Source: Clostridiales bacterium UBA7568 (lineage in GTDB: Bacteria; Bacillota; Clostridia; Oscillospirales; CAG-272). From it: DNA of 64,000 nucleotides. This document shows positions 50,214 to 59,166 of this stretch, piece by piece; positions within the stretch are counted from its first letter, which is position 1; every line of letters begins with the position of its first letter. The position numbers and the translations under genes are program-made. The stretch spans positions 374,944 through 438,943 of the forward strand of contig DLLG01000004.1 in assembly GCA_002479075.1 (NCBI GenBank), read 5' to 3'. Under the pieces are notes generated by a model. That model had not been told where the DNA came from. It ran no database searches and was given only the letters and a program-made list of their open reading frames with translations.

Positions 50214-50876
50214 TTATTTTATTCTGCTTTCTATTATTTCTATGGCACGGTTCAGCGTGTTCTCAAAGCTGCCGGAGTTATCAAGCATTATTGCGTCCTC
50301 TGCGGGAATTGCAGGGGCGATGTCTCTCGTTCTGTCCTGTTCGTCTCTTGCGGAGAGCGCCTTTTTAACCTCTTCAACGGTCATCTTTTCGCCCTTTTCT
50401 TCAAGCTCTGCCTGTCTGCGGACGGCTCTTGCGTCGTCGGACGCCGTCATAAAGAATTTGACATCCGCATCGGGAAGGATGACCGTGCCGATGTCGCGCC
50501 CGTCCATAATGACGTTGTTTTTCTTTGCCATATCGCGCTGAACATCGAGAAGAAACGCTCTGACCGCGCCCATTTTTGAGGTCGCGGAGGCGTAATCCGC
50601 GACTTCGCTCGTGCGGATGAGTCCTGTTACATCCTCCCCGCAGAGGAACATATGCTGAACGCCGCCGGAAAATTCAATGTCCATTTTTATTTCCGAAAGG
50701 CGAGCCTTGACAGCCTCCTCGTCGTGCGGGTCGGTGCCTGTGCGAAGGATGTACAGCCCGATGGTTCTGTACATTGCGCCGGTGTCTACGTAGCTGAAGC
50801 CGAATTTTTTTGCAAGCGCTTTTGCAAGAGTGCTTTTTCCGGAGCCGGAGGGCCCGTCGATTGCTATGTTTACCAT
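50214..50876 (-). CDS. cmk: Cytidylate kinase
   Basis: 220 residues. P-loop IDGPSGSGKST, then FSYVDTGAMYRTIGLYI, DGRDIGTVILPDADVKFF and the lid region with RRQAEL. These are the full Cmk motif set. Phosphorylates CMP and dCMP. Third gene of the abcF operon, 17 bp after the flavoprotein gene. Confidence 0.95.
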   Translation of the reverse strand: MVNIAIDGPSGSGKSTLAKALAKKFGFSYVDTGAMYRTIGLYILRTGTDPHDEEAVKARLSEIKMDIEFSGGVQHMFLCGEDVTGLIRTSEVADYASATSKMGAVRAFLLDVQRDMAKKNNVIMDGRDIGTVILPDADVKFFMTASDDARAVRRQAELEEKGEKMTVEEVKKALSARDEQDRTRDIAPAIPAEDAIMLDNSGSFENTLNRAIEIIESRIK

Positions 50877-50893
50877 AATGATTTACTTCCTTT

Positions 50894-52138
50894 TTATATT
50901 TTAGCTGCGTCCGTTGCCGCCGCGACAGCGGTTGCGAACGCCGATTGCAGGTTGAAGCCGCCGGTGTATGCGTCAACATCGATCATTTCTCCGGCGAAAT
51001 ACAGATTTTTTATCAGTTTTGATTTCATCGTCTGCGGGGATATTTCTGAAACGGAAACGCCGCCGCCCGTGACGATCGCTTCGCTTATCGGGCGGAAGCC
51101 TGTGACCGTCAGTTTTATCGCTTTGAGAGAAGCGACTATGTTCTTCCGCTCCGCCTTTGTTATCGAGTTTGCCGTTCTGTCCCCGCGCACGCCGCAGATG
51201 TCGCAGAACGGAATTATCATTTTTGAGGGGAGGAGAGATCCCAGAACGGACGAAAAGTGCTTGTTTTTGTTCTTATCGAATTCGGAGAGCAGACGCTTGT
51301 CAAGCGTTTCCTCGTCCAGAGCGGGCTTTTCGTCGATTATCACTTCATATTTTCCGCTTGTCATCGGTCGCATATGTGCGGAGGCAGACAAGATTACGGG
51401 TCCGCTTACGCCGAAGTGCGTAAAGAGCAGCTCGCCGAAGTCCTCGTAGATAACCGAGCCCTTTTCCTTATCAACTACTTTTATCGCAATATTTTTCAGC
51501 GTCAGTCCCTGCATACGCATACATAAGTCGCCCGCGCAGGTCAGCCCGACGAGGGAAGGGATGAGCTCCGTTACCGTGTGCCCGAGAGACTTTGCCATTT
51601 CAAGCCCGTCTCCGGTTGAGCCCGTTACGGGGTACGAAACGCCGCCCGTGCATAAAATTATGCTGTCAAAATCCGTATATCTGTGCTTTTCGGTGACGAG
51701 TGCGGTTATGCTTCCGTCCGTACTTTCAAGGCGTTTAACCCGCTCGTGAACAATTCTGCAACCGAGATCGAGCACGTGCTTTTTCAGCGCGAGAACGATG
51801 TCTGTCGCCTTGTCCGAAACGGGGAAAACACGGTTGCCCCTTTCAACCTTCAGCGGCACGCCGAGAGCTTCGAAATAGTCGATTGTGTCCTGCGGGGTGA
51901 AACGGTGAATCGCCGAAAAGAGAAATTTTCCGTTCTGTGTGACGTTTCGGATAAACTCTTCGGGTGAGCAGGAATTTGTCAGGTTGCACCTGCCTTTTCC
52001 CGTTATTCCGAGCTTCATTCCGAGCAGGTCGTTTCTTTCAAAGAGGGTGACTTTCGCGCCGAGCTCAGCCGCCCTGCAGGACGCCATCAGCCCTGCGGCT
52101 CCGCCGCCGACTATGAAAACCCTTTTTTCTGTCGTCAT
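50894..52138 (-). CDS. HI0933-family flavoprotein (NAD(P)/FAD-dependent oxidoreductase)
   Basis: 414 residues. N-terminal dinucleotide loop VFIVGGGAAGLMASCRAAEL, then GITGKGRCNLTNS, which is diagnostic of the HI0933/YhiN family, and a C-terminal FAD contact GEMIDVDAYTGGFNLQSAFA. Reaction unknown; some members reduce dihydrouridine-like or rRNA-linked substrates, but that is unproven here. ATGA overlap with the ABC-F gene upstream. Confidence 0.9.
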   Translation of the reverse strand: MTTEKRVFIVGGGAAGLMASCRAAELGAKVTLFERNDLLGMKLGITGKGRCNLTNSCSPEEFIRNVTQNGKFLFSAIHRFTPQDTIDYFEALGVPLKVERGNRVFPVSDKATDIVLALKKHVLDLGCRIVHERVKRLESTDGSITALVTEKHRYTDFDSIILCTGGVSYPVTGSTGDGLEMAKSLGHTVTELIPSLVGLTCAGDLCMRMQGLTLKNIAIKVVDKEKGSVIYEDFGELLFTHFGVSGPVILSASAHMRPMTSGKYEVIIDEKPALDEETLDKRLLSEFDKNKNKHFSSVLGSLLPSKMIIPFCDICGVRGDRTANSITKAERKNIVASLKAIKLTVTGFRPISEAIVTGGGVSVSEISPQTMKSKLIKNLYFAGEMIDVDAYTGGFNLQSAFATAVAAATDAAKI

Positions 52139-54063
52139 ACGGTTCCTCCCAGCTCGGCAAGCGCCTTTTCCGCCGAATCGATGTCGTCATAGAGCGAGTC
52201 GAGGAGCTTGTCTATCTCGTCCGTTCTCGCATAAATCTCGGAAAGGCGGACGTAGTTTCCGGAGGCTTCGCCCTCCGCCTCCTTTTCAAGGTGCGATTTT
52301 TCTTCTTCGAGTTTTTCGATTTCCGCTTCGCAACGTTCGATCTTTGACTTGTTTTTTCTTATGTCGGAGGCGGTTTTCTTTGCGTCGAGATAGCTCTGTT
52401 TGCTTTCCGCGATCGGCTTTTCGCCTGCGGCGTCGACTGCCTTCTCCGTCTCCTTTTCCTTCTCTTTTTTCTCGCAGTATTCATCGTAATTTCCGATGAA
52501 GATGCGCAGTCCGCCCGTCATATCGAATATCTTTGACGACAGCTTGCGGACGAAGTATCTGTCGTGAGAAACGGCGATTATCGTTCCGGAAAACTGCATA
52601 AGCGCATCTTCCAGAGCCTCGCGCGAGCCGATGTCCAGATGGTTTGTCGGCTCGTCCAGAATAAGGAGATTTATCTGCGAAAGTATCATTTTGCAGAGCA
52701 TAAGTCTTGCTCTCTCGCCGCCGGAAAGCACGGCGACCTTTTTGTCCATATCCTCCGCAAAGAAGAGGAAGGACGCAAGCGCGGAGCGAACCTGCGGCAT
52801 TGTCAGCTTGTCGTGCGCACGGCAGACCTCCTCAAGGACTGTGCTGTCGTTGTCGAGCGTCTGCTGCTCCTGATCGTAATATCCGGGGATGACGTTGTAT
52901 CCGAAACGGAGAATTCCGTCGTAATCCTCGTCAAGTCCGCCGAGAATACGCACGAGGGTACTCTTTCCGCACCCGTTCGGTCCGACGATCATTATCCTGT
53001 CCCGCTTTTTGACCTCAAAGCTGATATTGTCAAGGATTTTTCTCTCTCCGTACGACTTTGAAATGTTTTCCGCAAAGAGAACGTCGTTTCCGCTCTCCCT
53101 TGCCTCCGAAAAGCGCAGGGAAATGTTCTTCGGATCCTTTTTCGGCGCATCTACGCTGTCCTTTTTCAGATGTTCTATCTGCTTTTGCTTGCTTTTTATG
53201 GTTATGAAGTTGCGCTCCTGCCCCCAGCGACGCTGCTGCTCGATTATCGCCTCAATGCGGGAGATTTCTTTCTGCTGAAGTTCGTGCTTTTTTGCAAGCG
53301 CCTTGCGCTGTTCCGCCTTCTGGGCGGCATAGGCGCTGTAATTTCCGGGGTATATCGTTGCTTCTGTGTGTTCGATGTCAAGTATCTTGTTTGCCGCGCG
53401 GTCGAGAAAATATCTGTCGTGCGATATAAGAATGAGCGTCTTTTTGTACGATCGCAGGTGCTCTTCGAGCCAGGCGAGCGTATCCATATCGAGATGGTTT
53501 GTCGGCTCGTCCAGAATGAGAAGATCCGGCTCGCGGAGCAGGAGCTTGACAAGGGCAAGACGTGTTCTCTCGCCGCCGGAAAGGGTGTTTATCGTTTTAT
53601 CGAAAAATTCCTCTCCGAAACCGAAGCGGGCGAGAGTCGATTTTATCCTTGAGCGATATTCGTAGCCGCCCATTTTGCGGAATTCTTCCGTCAGAAGGGC
53701 GTATTTTTCGATTGCCGCTTCGCCTCCGATGTGATTTTCAATATTTTCTGAAAGCTCTGAAAGGCGTTTTTCCGTCGCAACGACTTCGGGAAAAGCGTCC
53801 GACATTTCGGAGAGAACGGTATTGTCGCTTTCAAGCATTGCATTCTGCGCAAGCATTGAGATTGTTTTGTCTTTCGCTATATAAACGCTGCCCGCCGACG
53901 GAGAAAAAGTCCCCGCGATTATCTTTGCAAGGGTGCTCTTTCCTGCGCCGTTTACGCCGACAATGCCGAGCCTGTCGCCCTCGTTTATCGAAAAATTTAT
54001 ATTATTTAATACGACGTCCGTCCCATATTCGACGGTCACGCCGCTGACGCTTAAAAGTACCAT
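52135..54063 (-). CDS. ABC-F family ATPase (ribosome-associated)
   Basis: 642 residues, two ATPase domains in one chain without membrane segments. First: GVNGAGKST, LSGGERTRLAL, LLILDEPTNHLD. Second: GPNGCGKST, LSGGERARLML, LLILDEPTNHLD. The interdomain linker (about 240-315) is the charged helical P-site tRNA interaction motif, and the last 90 residues are coiled coil (about 555-640). Fits the YdiF/Uup-like group that acts on stalled or initiating ribosomes rather than transport. First gene of a five-gene operon with a promoter at 54099. Confidence 0.93.
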   Translation of the reverse strand: MVLLSVSGVTVEYGTDVVLNNINFSINEGDRLGIVGVNGAGKSTLAKIIAGTFSPSAGSVYIAKDKTISMLAQNAMLESDNTVLSEMSDAFPEVVATEKRLSELSENIENHIGGEAAIEKYALLTEEFRKMGGYEYRSRIKSTLARFGFGEEFFDKTINTLSGGERTRLALVKLLLREPDLLILDEPTNHLDMDTLAWLEEHLRSYKKTLILISHDRYFLDRAANKILDIEHTEATIYPGNYSAYAAQKAEQRKALAKKHELQQKEISRIEAIIEQQRRWGQERNFITIKSKQKQIEHLKKDSVDAPKKDPKNISLRFSEARESGNDVLFAENISKSYGERKILDNISFEVKKRDRIMIVGPNGCGKSTLVRILGGLDEDYDGILRFGYNVIPGYYDQEQQTLDNDSTVLEEVCRAHDKLTMPQVRSALASFLFFAEDMDKKVAVLSGGERARLMLCKMILSQINLLILDEPTNHLDIGSREALEDALMQFSGTIIAVSHDRYFVRKLSSKIFDMTGGLRIFIGNYDEYCEKKEKEKETEKAVDAAGEKPIAESKQSYLDAKKTASDIRKNKSKIERCEAEIEKLEEEKSHLEKEAEGEASGNYVRLSEIYARTDEIDKLLDSLYDDIDSAEKALAELGGTV

Positions 54064-54098
54064 TTTGAGAGTTCCTGCCTCAATATAATATTCTCTTT

Positions 54099-54128
54099 AT
54101 TATACAACATATAATGCCGCTCTGTCAA
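54099..54128 (-). promoter_or_regulatory. Promoter of the abcF-ispH operon
   Basis: Minus strand TTGACA (54123-54128), 18 bp, TATAAT (54099-54104). Confidence 0.8.
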
Positions 54129-54230
54129 CCGTTCGCAATTAAAAACAGGTGTTTGGAAAGCGACACCGGCGAGGAGGACGCACGTTTTTCGGCAAGGAAA
54201 CCTCCGCCCTTCTTTTTTGCGACAGAAATC

Positions 54231-54257
54231 ACCAAAATTGCTCCGTCGCATAAAATA
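54231..54257 (+). promoter_or_regulatory. Candidate sigma-K/sigma-E-like promoter
   Basis: AC (54231-54232), 16 bp, CATAAAATA (54249-54257) fits the mother-cell sporulation pattern AC - 16 - CATAnnnTA of Bacillus sigma-K. No good TTGACA box is near. It is 62 bp before the Cys-rich protein gene. Confidence 0.45.
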
Positions 54258-54318
54258 TAGCAGGAGGGAAAACTTGTTCCCTCTGCCCGAATAATTATTT
54301 TGGAGGATATTATTTAAT

Positions 54319-55164
54319 ATGGCTGATAACAGAAATATGTCGCTCCCCTGCGCGGGACGTGACACGGTTTATATAGACACAAACAGAATCCTTGACAGCT
54401 GCAGAGACAAAGACTGCTTTGAAGACGTAGTTGTTTATCTTACGGACTGCGGCAGAGACGCGGTTGAGCGAGGAGGCAATGTCAGAACAAAGAGCGCGCA
54501 CGTCATCGCCGCGGATATGAGCGTCGATCCGGTTCCGTTCAACAGAGGCTTTTATCAGGTCAATGTCAAAATGTATGTAAAGCTCGTTTGCGAGGTGTGT
54601 GTCGGGCTCGGACGCTCACAGGAAGCAGAGGGACTTGCAATAGCGGAAAAGAAGGTCATCCTCTACGGCAGCGAAGGCAACGTCAGCATTTTCAAGAGTG
54701 CGGCAGACAGCTCGGGCTTCTGCGGCGGCGGAAGCGAATGCAATGCAACGAGCAACCTCCCGACGGCTGTGCTTGAAGTTGTCGATCCGATAGTACTTAA
54801 CACGAAGATCGTTGAGGCTTGCCGTTGCCAGAACTTCCGCAACTGCCTCTGCGACAGCGACCTGCCAGAAGCGGTTCGCGCCGTTTTCGAGGGAAGGCTC
54901 TGCGCCGATCCCGCAGGAAAATACCTGCTTGTTTCGCTCGGTTTCTTCTCTGTCATAAGAATCGAAAGACCCGCGCAGTATCTTATGAACGGCACGGAAT
55001 ACACGGTTCCCGAAAAAGAATGTCTCTCTCCCGAAACGGATGATCCGTGCAGTATGTTCAAGCATATGGCATTCCCCGTTGACGAGTTTTATCCGCCCGC
55101 TCTCTCCGATATAGACAGGGGCGAAAGACCCGATGGCGGCGGCTGCGGCTGCGGAAGAAGATAA
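54319..55164 (+). CDS. Cys-rich conserved-looking protein, possible spore coat component
   Basis: 281 residues, no signal or membrane segment, 19 Cys by my count. Begins LPCAGRDTVYIDTNRILDSC, then RDKDCFEDVVVYLTDCG; middle GFCGGGSECNAT and CRCQNFRNCLC; end GGGCGCGRR. I cannot name the family with certainty. Abundant Cys, lack of export signal and a sigma-K-like promoter together suggest a cross-linked spore-coat protein made in the mother cell, which is inference. GGAGGATATTATTTA precedes the start. Convergent with glutamine synthetase. Confidence 0.75.
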   Translation: MADNRNMSLPCAGRDTVYIDTNRILDSCRDKDCFEDVVVYLTDCGRDAVERGGNVRTKSAHVIAADMSVDPVPFNRGFYQVNVKMYVKLVCEVCVGLGRSQEAEGLAIAEKKVILYGSEGNVSIFKSAADSSGFCGGGSECNATSNLPTAVLEVVDPIVLNTKIVEACRCQNFRNCLCDSDLPEAVRAVFEGRLCADPAGKYLLVSLGFFSVIRIERPAQYLMNGTEYTVPEKECLSPETDDPCSMFKHMAFPVDEFYPPALSDIDRGERPDGGGCGCGRR

Positions 55165-55176
55165 ATCCCGTAAATA

Positions 55177-55207
55177 AAAAAATCCCGCGCGAGCGGGATT
55201 TTTGTTT
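55177..55207. terminator. Terminator between convergent genes
   Basis: AAAAATCCCGC-GCGA-GCGGGATTTTT, bidirectional. Confidence 0.85.
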
Positions 55208-55211
55208 TGTA

Positions 55212-57299
55212 TCAAACAGAGAAGAGCAGTTTTGCGTAGTCCGGTATAGGCCAGTATTCGGAGGAGGTTATTGATTCTGCCTCGTCCGTAAGAGCGCGGA
55301 GCGAGGTCATATCCTTGCAGATCACTGCGCGGAAATACGCAGCTTTTTCTGCCTCTCCAGAGGGCTGCTTTGTTGCCATATCGGACGCCAGCTTTTCGCA
55401 GGAGGAGCAGATGCCCGCAAGCAGGGAGGAGAGCTTTTTGCAAAGCGAGGTTTCCGTCGTTACGTCGATTACGCAGGAGCCGATGCTTGATTTGAGCTTG
55501 AGCGACTCTGCAATCTCCTTCGAAAACGCAATAACCGCAGGGATTATCTGCTTTCTTGTCATTTCTATCATAGTCAGCGCTTCAATGCCGACTGTTTTGC
55601 AATAATTTTCAAGGATAATCTCGTGGCGCGAGCGGACTTCGGTTTCCGTCAGCACGCCGTATTTTGTGAACAGCGAGATGTTTTCCGAAGCGACGAGCCT
55701 TTCAACGGCTTCGGGCGTTGAGGGAAGGTTGTAAAGTCCGCGCGCCTCCGCCTCCTTGACCCATTCCGCAGAATAGTTGTTGCCGTTGAAGATGATGCGC
55801 TTATGCTCCTTTATAGTGTCTCTTATGAGAGAATGAAGCTCTGCGTCAAAGTCGGTTGCCGCTTCAAGCCTGCTTGCGAATTCATCGAGCGTTTCGGCAA
55901 CGATCGTGTTTATAACGGTGTTCGTATCGGCTATCGACTGGCTTGACCCCGGCGAGCGGAATTCGAATTTATTCCCCGTAAAAGCGAAGGGGGAGGTACG
56001 GTTCCTGTCCGTTGTGTCGCGGGGGAATTTCGGCAGAGTGTGAACGCCTATGCGCATAAGAGTGCGCTCTTTTTTGCTTGAGACGCTGTCATTTTCGATA
56101 GCGGAAAGCACCTCTTCAAGCTCTTCTCCGACGAACATCGAGATGATTGCGGGGGGGGCTTCGTCCGCGCCGAGACGATGGTCATTGCCCGCCGATGCGA
56201 CGGAAATGCGGAGCAGATCCTGATGGCGATCGACCGCGGCGATTACGGCTGCGAGGAAAAGCAGAAACTGAGCGTTTTCGGCGGGAGTATCGCCCGGCTC
56301 GAGAAGGTTTGCGCCGGTGTCCGTCGCCATTGACCAGTTATTATGCTTGCCGGAACCGTTTACACCGGCAAAGGGCTTTTCGTGCAGCAGGCACGCCAGT
56401 CCGTGACGCGCGGCAACATTTTTCATTATCTCCATCATAAGCTGGTTGTTATCGGTTGCCGTGTTTGAGGTTGTATAAAGAACGGCGACCTCGTGCTGCG
56501 AGGGAGCGACTTCGTTGTGCTCCGTCTTCGCGGGAATGCCGAGCTTCCAGAGCTCCTCATTCAGCTCGCTCATAAATGCCTTGACACGAGGTTTTATCGA
56601 GCCGTAGTAATGGTCATCGAGCTCCTGTCCCTTCGGAGGCTTTGCGCCGAAAAGTGTTCTTCCCGTAAAAACGAGATCCTCGCGACGATCAAAGAGCTTT
56701 TTATCTATGAGAAAATATTCCTGCTCCGCGCCGACCGTTGTCACAACCTTTTTGACGCCGTCGTTTCCGAAGAGCTTCATTATTCTCATCGCCTGACGGT
56801 TTATCAGCTCCATAGAGCGGAGAAGGGGAGTTTTCTTATCAAGAGCTTCGCCCCCGTAAGAGCAGAAGGCTGTCGGAATGCAGAGGGTTCCTTCCTTTAT
56901 AAAGGCATAAGAGGTTGCGTCCCAGGCGGTATAGCCTCTCGCTTCAAAAGTTGCGCGCAGCCCGCCGGAGGGAAAAGAGGATGCGTCAGATTCGCCTTTT
57001 ATGAGGGCTTTTCCGGAAAACTCGTCAATTACGCCGCCGTCGCGACCGAACGAAATGAAGCTGTCGTGCTTTTCCGCCGTTACGCCTGTCATCGGCTGGA
57101 ACCAATGCGTGTAATGCGTTGCGCCGAGCGACTCCGCCCATTTTCTCATTCCTTCGGCAACGTCGTCCGCAATTTCCGGAGCGAGACTTTTGCCGTCTGT
57201 TATGGTCTTTTTCAGGCGCAGATATACATTTTCGGGAAGATATTTTTTCATTGCGGCATCTCCGAAAACCATCGAACCGTAGTAATCAGTTATTTTCAT
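55212..57299 (-). CDS. glnN: Glutamine synthetase type III
   Basis: 695 residues, the long GSIII form and full length. N-terminal FGDAAMKKYLPENVY is typical. The catalytic part shows TTVGAEQEYFLIDK, AKTEHNEVAPSQHE, GVNGSGKHNNWSM and NRTSPFAFTGNKFEFRSPGS. Makes glutamine from glutamate and ammonia with ATP in the cytoplasm, as a dodecamer of two hexamer rings in known examples. ATG 57297-57299 (MKITDYYG) follows GAGGTGCTTT. Own promoter at 57333. With gdhA 3 kb away it forms the ammonia assimilation pair. Confidence 0.96.
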   Translation of the reverse strand: MKITDYYGSMVFGDAAMKKYLPENVYLRLKKTITDGKSLAPEIADDVAEGMRKWAESLGATHYTHWFQPMTGVTAEKHDSFISFGRDGGVIDEFSGKALIKGESDASSFPSGGLRATFEARGYTAWDATSYAFIKEGTLCIPTAFCSYGGEALDKKTPLLRSMELINRQAMRIMKLFGNDGVKKVVTTVGAEQEYFLIDKKLFDRREDLVFTGRTLFGAKPPKGQELDDHYYGSIKPRVKAFMSELNEELWKLGIPAKTEHNEVAPSQHEVAVLYTTSNTATDNNQLMMEIMKNVAARHGLACLLHEKPFAGVNGSGKHNNWSMATDTGANLLEPGDTPAENAQFLLFLAAVIAAVDRHQDLLRISVASAGNDHRLGADEAPPAIISMFVGEELEEVLSAIENDSVSSKKERTLMRIGVHTLPKFPRDTTDRNRTSPFAFTGNKFEFRSPGSSQSIADTNTVINTIVAETLDEFASRLEAATDFDAELHSLIRDTIKEHKRIIFNGNNYSAEWVKEAEARGLYNLPSTPEAVERLVASENISLFTKYGVLTETEVRSRHEIILENYCKTVGIEALTMIEMTRKQIIPAVIAFSKEIAESLKLKSSIGSCVIDVTTETSLCKKLSSLLAGICSSCEKLASDMATKQPSGEAEKAAYFRAVICKDMTSLRALTDEAESITSSEYWPIPDYAKLLFSV

Positions 57300-57332
57300 A
57301 AAGCACCTCTTTTTTAAAAAAATAATGGAACG

Positions 57333-57361
57333 ATTATATATCAAACTTTTTCATTTGTCAA
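57333..57361 (-). promoter_or_regulatory. Promoter of glnN
   Basis: Minus strand TTGACA (57356-57361), 17 bp, TATAAT (57333-57338). Confidence 0.85.
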
Positions 57362-57418
57362 GAAAAAATTTCAAATAAAAAAACAAAAACCGAAATTTTT
57401 GTCTTTTTAAGTCCTTTT

Positions 57419-58267
57419 TCATTTAATTTCTGCGATGTAACCCGTCGCGGATGACAGCGCAAAGAAAGCAATCCCAATCTCACATATTTCAAGCACGTTT
57501 ATGACCGTCAGCGAGGGCTCCCAGAAGGCATAGAGGATAAGCGTCGGCACAACGTATACTATGATGAGCATAACCGTCAGCAGCGAGAAAAAGAAATAAA
57601 GAATGTTCATCGGTCTTTTTATCGCAAGTCTTGCCTCTAAAAGCATAAGAATCATACAGGCGACGGCTGCCATATTTGCGAGAACCCTGTTGTAATCCGA
57701 ATAGATATAATCCGGATCAAAATATGATACGCAGACGAAAAATATTCCCCAGAGCGGCAAGAGCAAAGCCATATTGTTCTTTGAACGTCTCTTATTTAAC
57801 GCAACCGATGCGGAAAAGAGAAAATACACTCCCGCAAACAGCATAAGTACTACACAGAGCAACATTGCGGCTCCGTAAAGAGGGGATGCCGTCTTATCTG
57901 ATTTTATGACGCGGTAAAAGAGAGAAAAAACGTCTCTCTTATAATACATAACAGCAATTATGGGGGCAATTATGAACGACGCTCCGCAAAGGGCGCAACA
58001 GAAAACAGAGAAAAGGTTTCCCGTTGTCTCTCCGCGCTTTTCAGGACCCTTTTCGCGAAGGAAAAATGACGCGACAAGTACTGCGATCACAGAGGCGAAA
58101 AGCACCCATCCGAAAATATTTATATCCTTTTTTGCCGCAAGATCGTATTCGAGCGAGTAAGGATTGAAATATTTTTTCATAAATATCACTCTGTATATCA
58201 TAAGCGACAGGGACGCCAAAACGGCGAACGCCGATATACCGATTGCAAGACGCTTTTCTTTAATCAA
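57419..58267 (-). CDS. Seven- or eight-helix membrane protein, unknown function
   Basis: 282 residues, hydrophobic throughout with about seven to eight helices and short loops. No conserved motif is recognised. The start codon is TTG at 58265-58267 (IKEKRL follows), supported by GGAGG seven bases upstream. A -10-like TATAAT (58298-58303) lies upstream without a clear -35. It lies downstream of the DUF308 gene on the same strand, 75 bp away. Confidence 0.65.
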   Translation of the reverse strand: MIKEKRLAIGISAFAVLASLSLMIYRVIFMKKYFNPYSLEYDLAAKKDINIFGWVLFASVIAVLVASFFLREKGPEKRGETTGNLFSVFCCALCGASFIIAPIIAVMYYKRDVFSLFYRVIKSDKTASPLYGAAMLLCVVLMLFAGVYFLFSASVALNKRRSKNNMALLLPLWGIFFVCVSYFDPDYIYSDYNRVLANMAAVACMILMLLEARLAIKRPMNILYFFFSLLTVMLIIVYVVPTLILYAFWEPSLTVINVLEICEIGIAFFALSSATGYIAEIK

Positions 58268-58342
58268 AACGTGCCTCCACAGAAAGAATATGAGATAATT
58301 ATAACTTATGAATGTTAATAAACTGTAATCAAAAAATAAATT

Positions 58343-58966
58343 TTATTTATCGTTTTCCTTATCTGTCGGCTCGGTTTTTATTTCGATAAATTCGCCCTCG
58401 ATCGTCTTTTTGCCAAAGGATTTTTTCAGCGAACGGAACTTGCCGGAAACAACAGCCGTTGCGCAGAGATTTTCGATTGCCTCGATAATCAGCGAAACGC
58501 CGATTATTCTGACGACGAGATCCGCTGCCGCTCCGGCGTTGAAAACAATCAGAAATCCGAAAACCAACCCGATGACGGAGAGCACAAAAACTCCGAGCCA
58601 GCCGTATTCCGTCGCTTTCTTTATTTCAAACGAGGTGACCAGCTTCGAAGCGCTGTCCGCAATCATCGCAATGCCGATTATGACGGGGAAAATGCTCTTT
58701 ACAAAGCTCGGATTTGCGATAAGGATTATTCCGCAGACAAGGCTGAATATTCCGAAAACGAGTCCCGCTGCCGGCATAAGAGACGCAGCGCCGCGGAAAA
58801 AGGATTTGATTATGATGCAGGCTCCGCAGATGATCGCCGTCGCGCCGATTATATAGCAGACTACATCTATCGTCTGCGAAGGGTAGATAAGAAGAATTAC
58901 TCCGAGGATTATATAAATAACGGAAAGGAGAATATATCCCCATTTTGCTTTTTTGATAAATTCCAT
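58343..58966 (-). CDS. DUF308/HdeD-like membrane protein
   Basis: 207 residues with six helices in three repeated pairs. GVILLIYPSQTIDVVCYIIG and GIILIANPSFVKSIFPVIIG are the internal repeats typical of HdeD-type DUF308. It ends in a soluble charged tail. HdeD in E. coli is linked to acid stress; the role here is unknown. CGGAGGCTGTT precedes the start. Divergent from the XRE-repeat gene. Confidence 0.85.
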   Translation of the reverse strand: MEFIKKAKWGYILLSVIYIILGVILLIYPSQTIDVVCYIIGATAIICGACIIIKSFFRGAASLMPAAGLVFGIFSLVCGIILIANPSFVKSIFPVIIGIAMIADSASKLVTSFEIKKATEYGWLGVFVLSVIGLVFGFLIVFNAGAAADLVVRIIGVSLIIEAIENLCATAVVSGKFRSLKKSFGKKTIEGEFIEIKTEPTDKENDK

Positions 58967-58992
58967 AACAGCCTCCGTGAAATTTTTTTAAT

Positions 58993-59021
58993 ATTATATC
59001 ACCTGTGTCGGCACTTGTCAA
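58993..59021 (-). promoter_or_regulatory. Promoter of the DUF308 gene
   Basis: Minus strand TTGACA (59016-59021), 17 bp, TATAAT (58993-58998). Confidence 0.85.
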
Positions 59022-59041
59022 ATAAAATCGGATATGTTATA

Positions 59042-59083
59042 ATTCAAGCGGGAATTGAATCTTGAAAAAACGACGTTTTCAAG
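59042..59083. promoter_or_regulatory. Two inverted repeats between divergent genes
   Basis: ATTCAA-7-TTGAAT (59042-59060) is followed at once by CTTGAAAA-7-TTTTCAAG (59061-59083). Same half-site and same 7-bp spacing; a candidate double operator for the XRE protein encoded 84 bp further on. Confidence 0.5.
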
Positions 59084-59166
59084 CGCTGCTTGCTGTTGTT
59101 TTTCTGTGTTTTGGCGTAAAATGGGCGTAGACCGAAAGGAAAAAACAAAAGCAGGAGGAAAACAAA

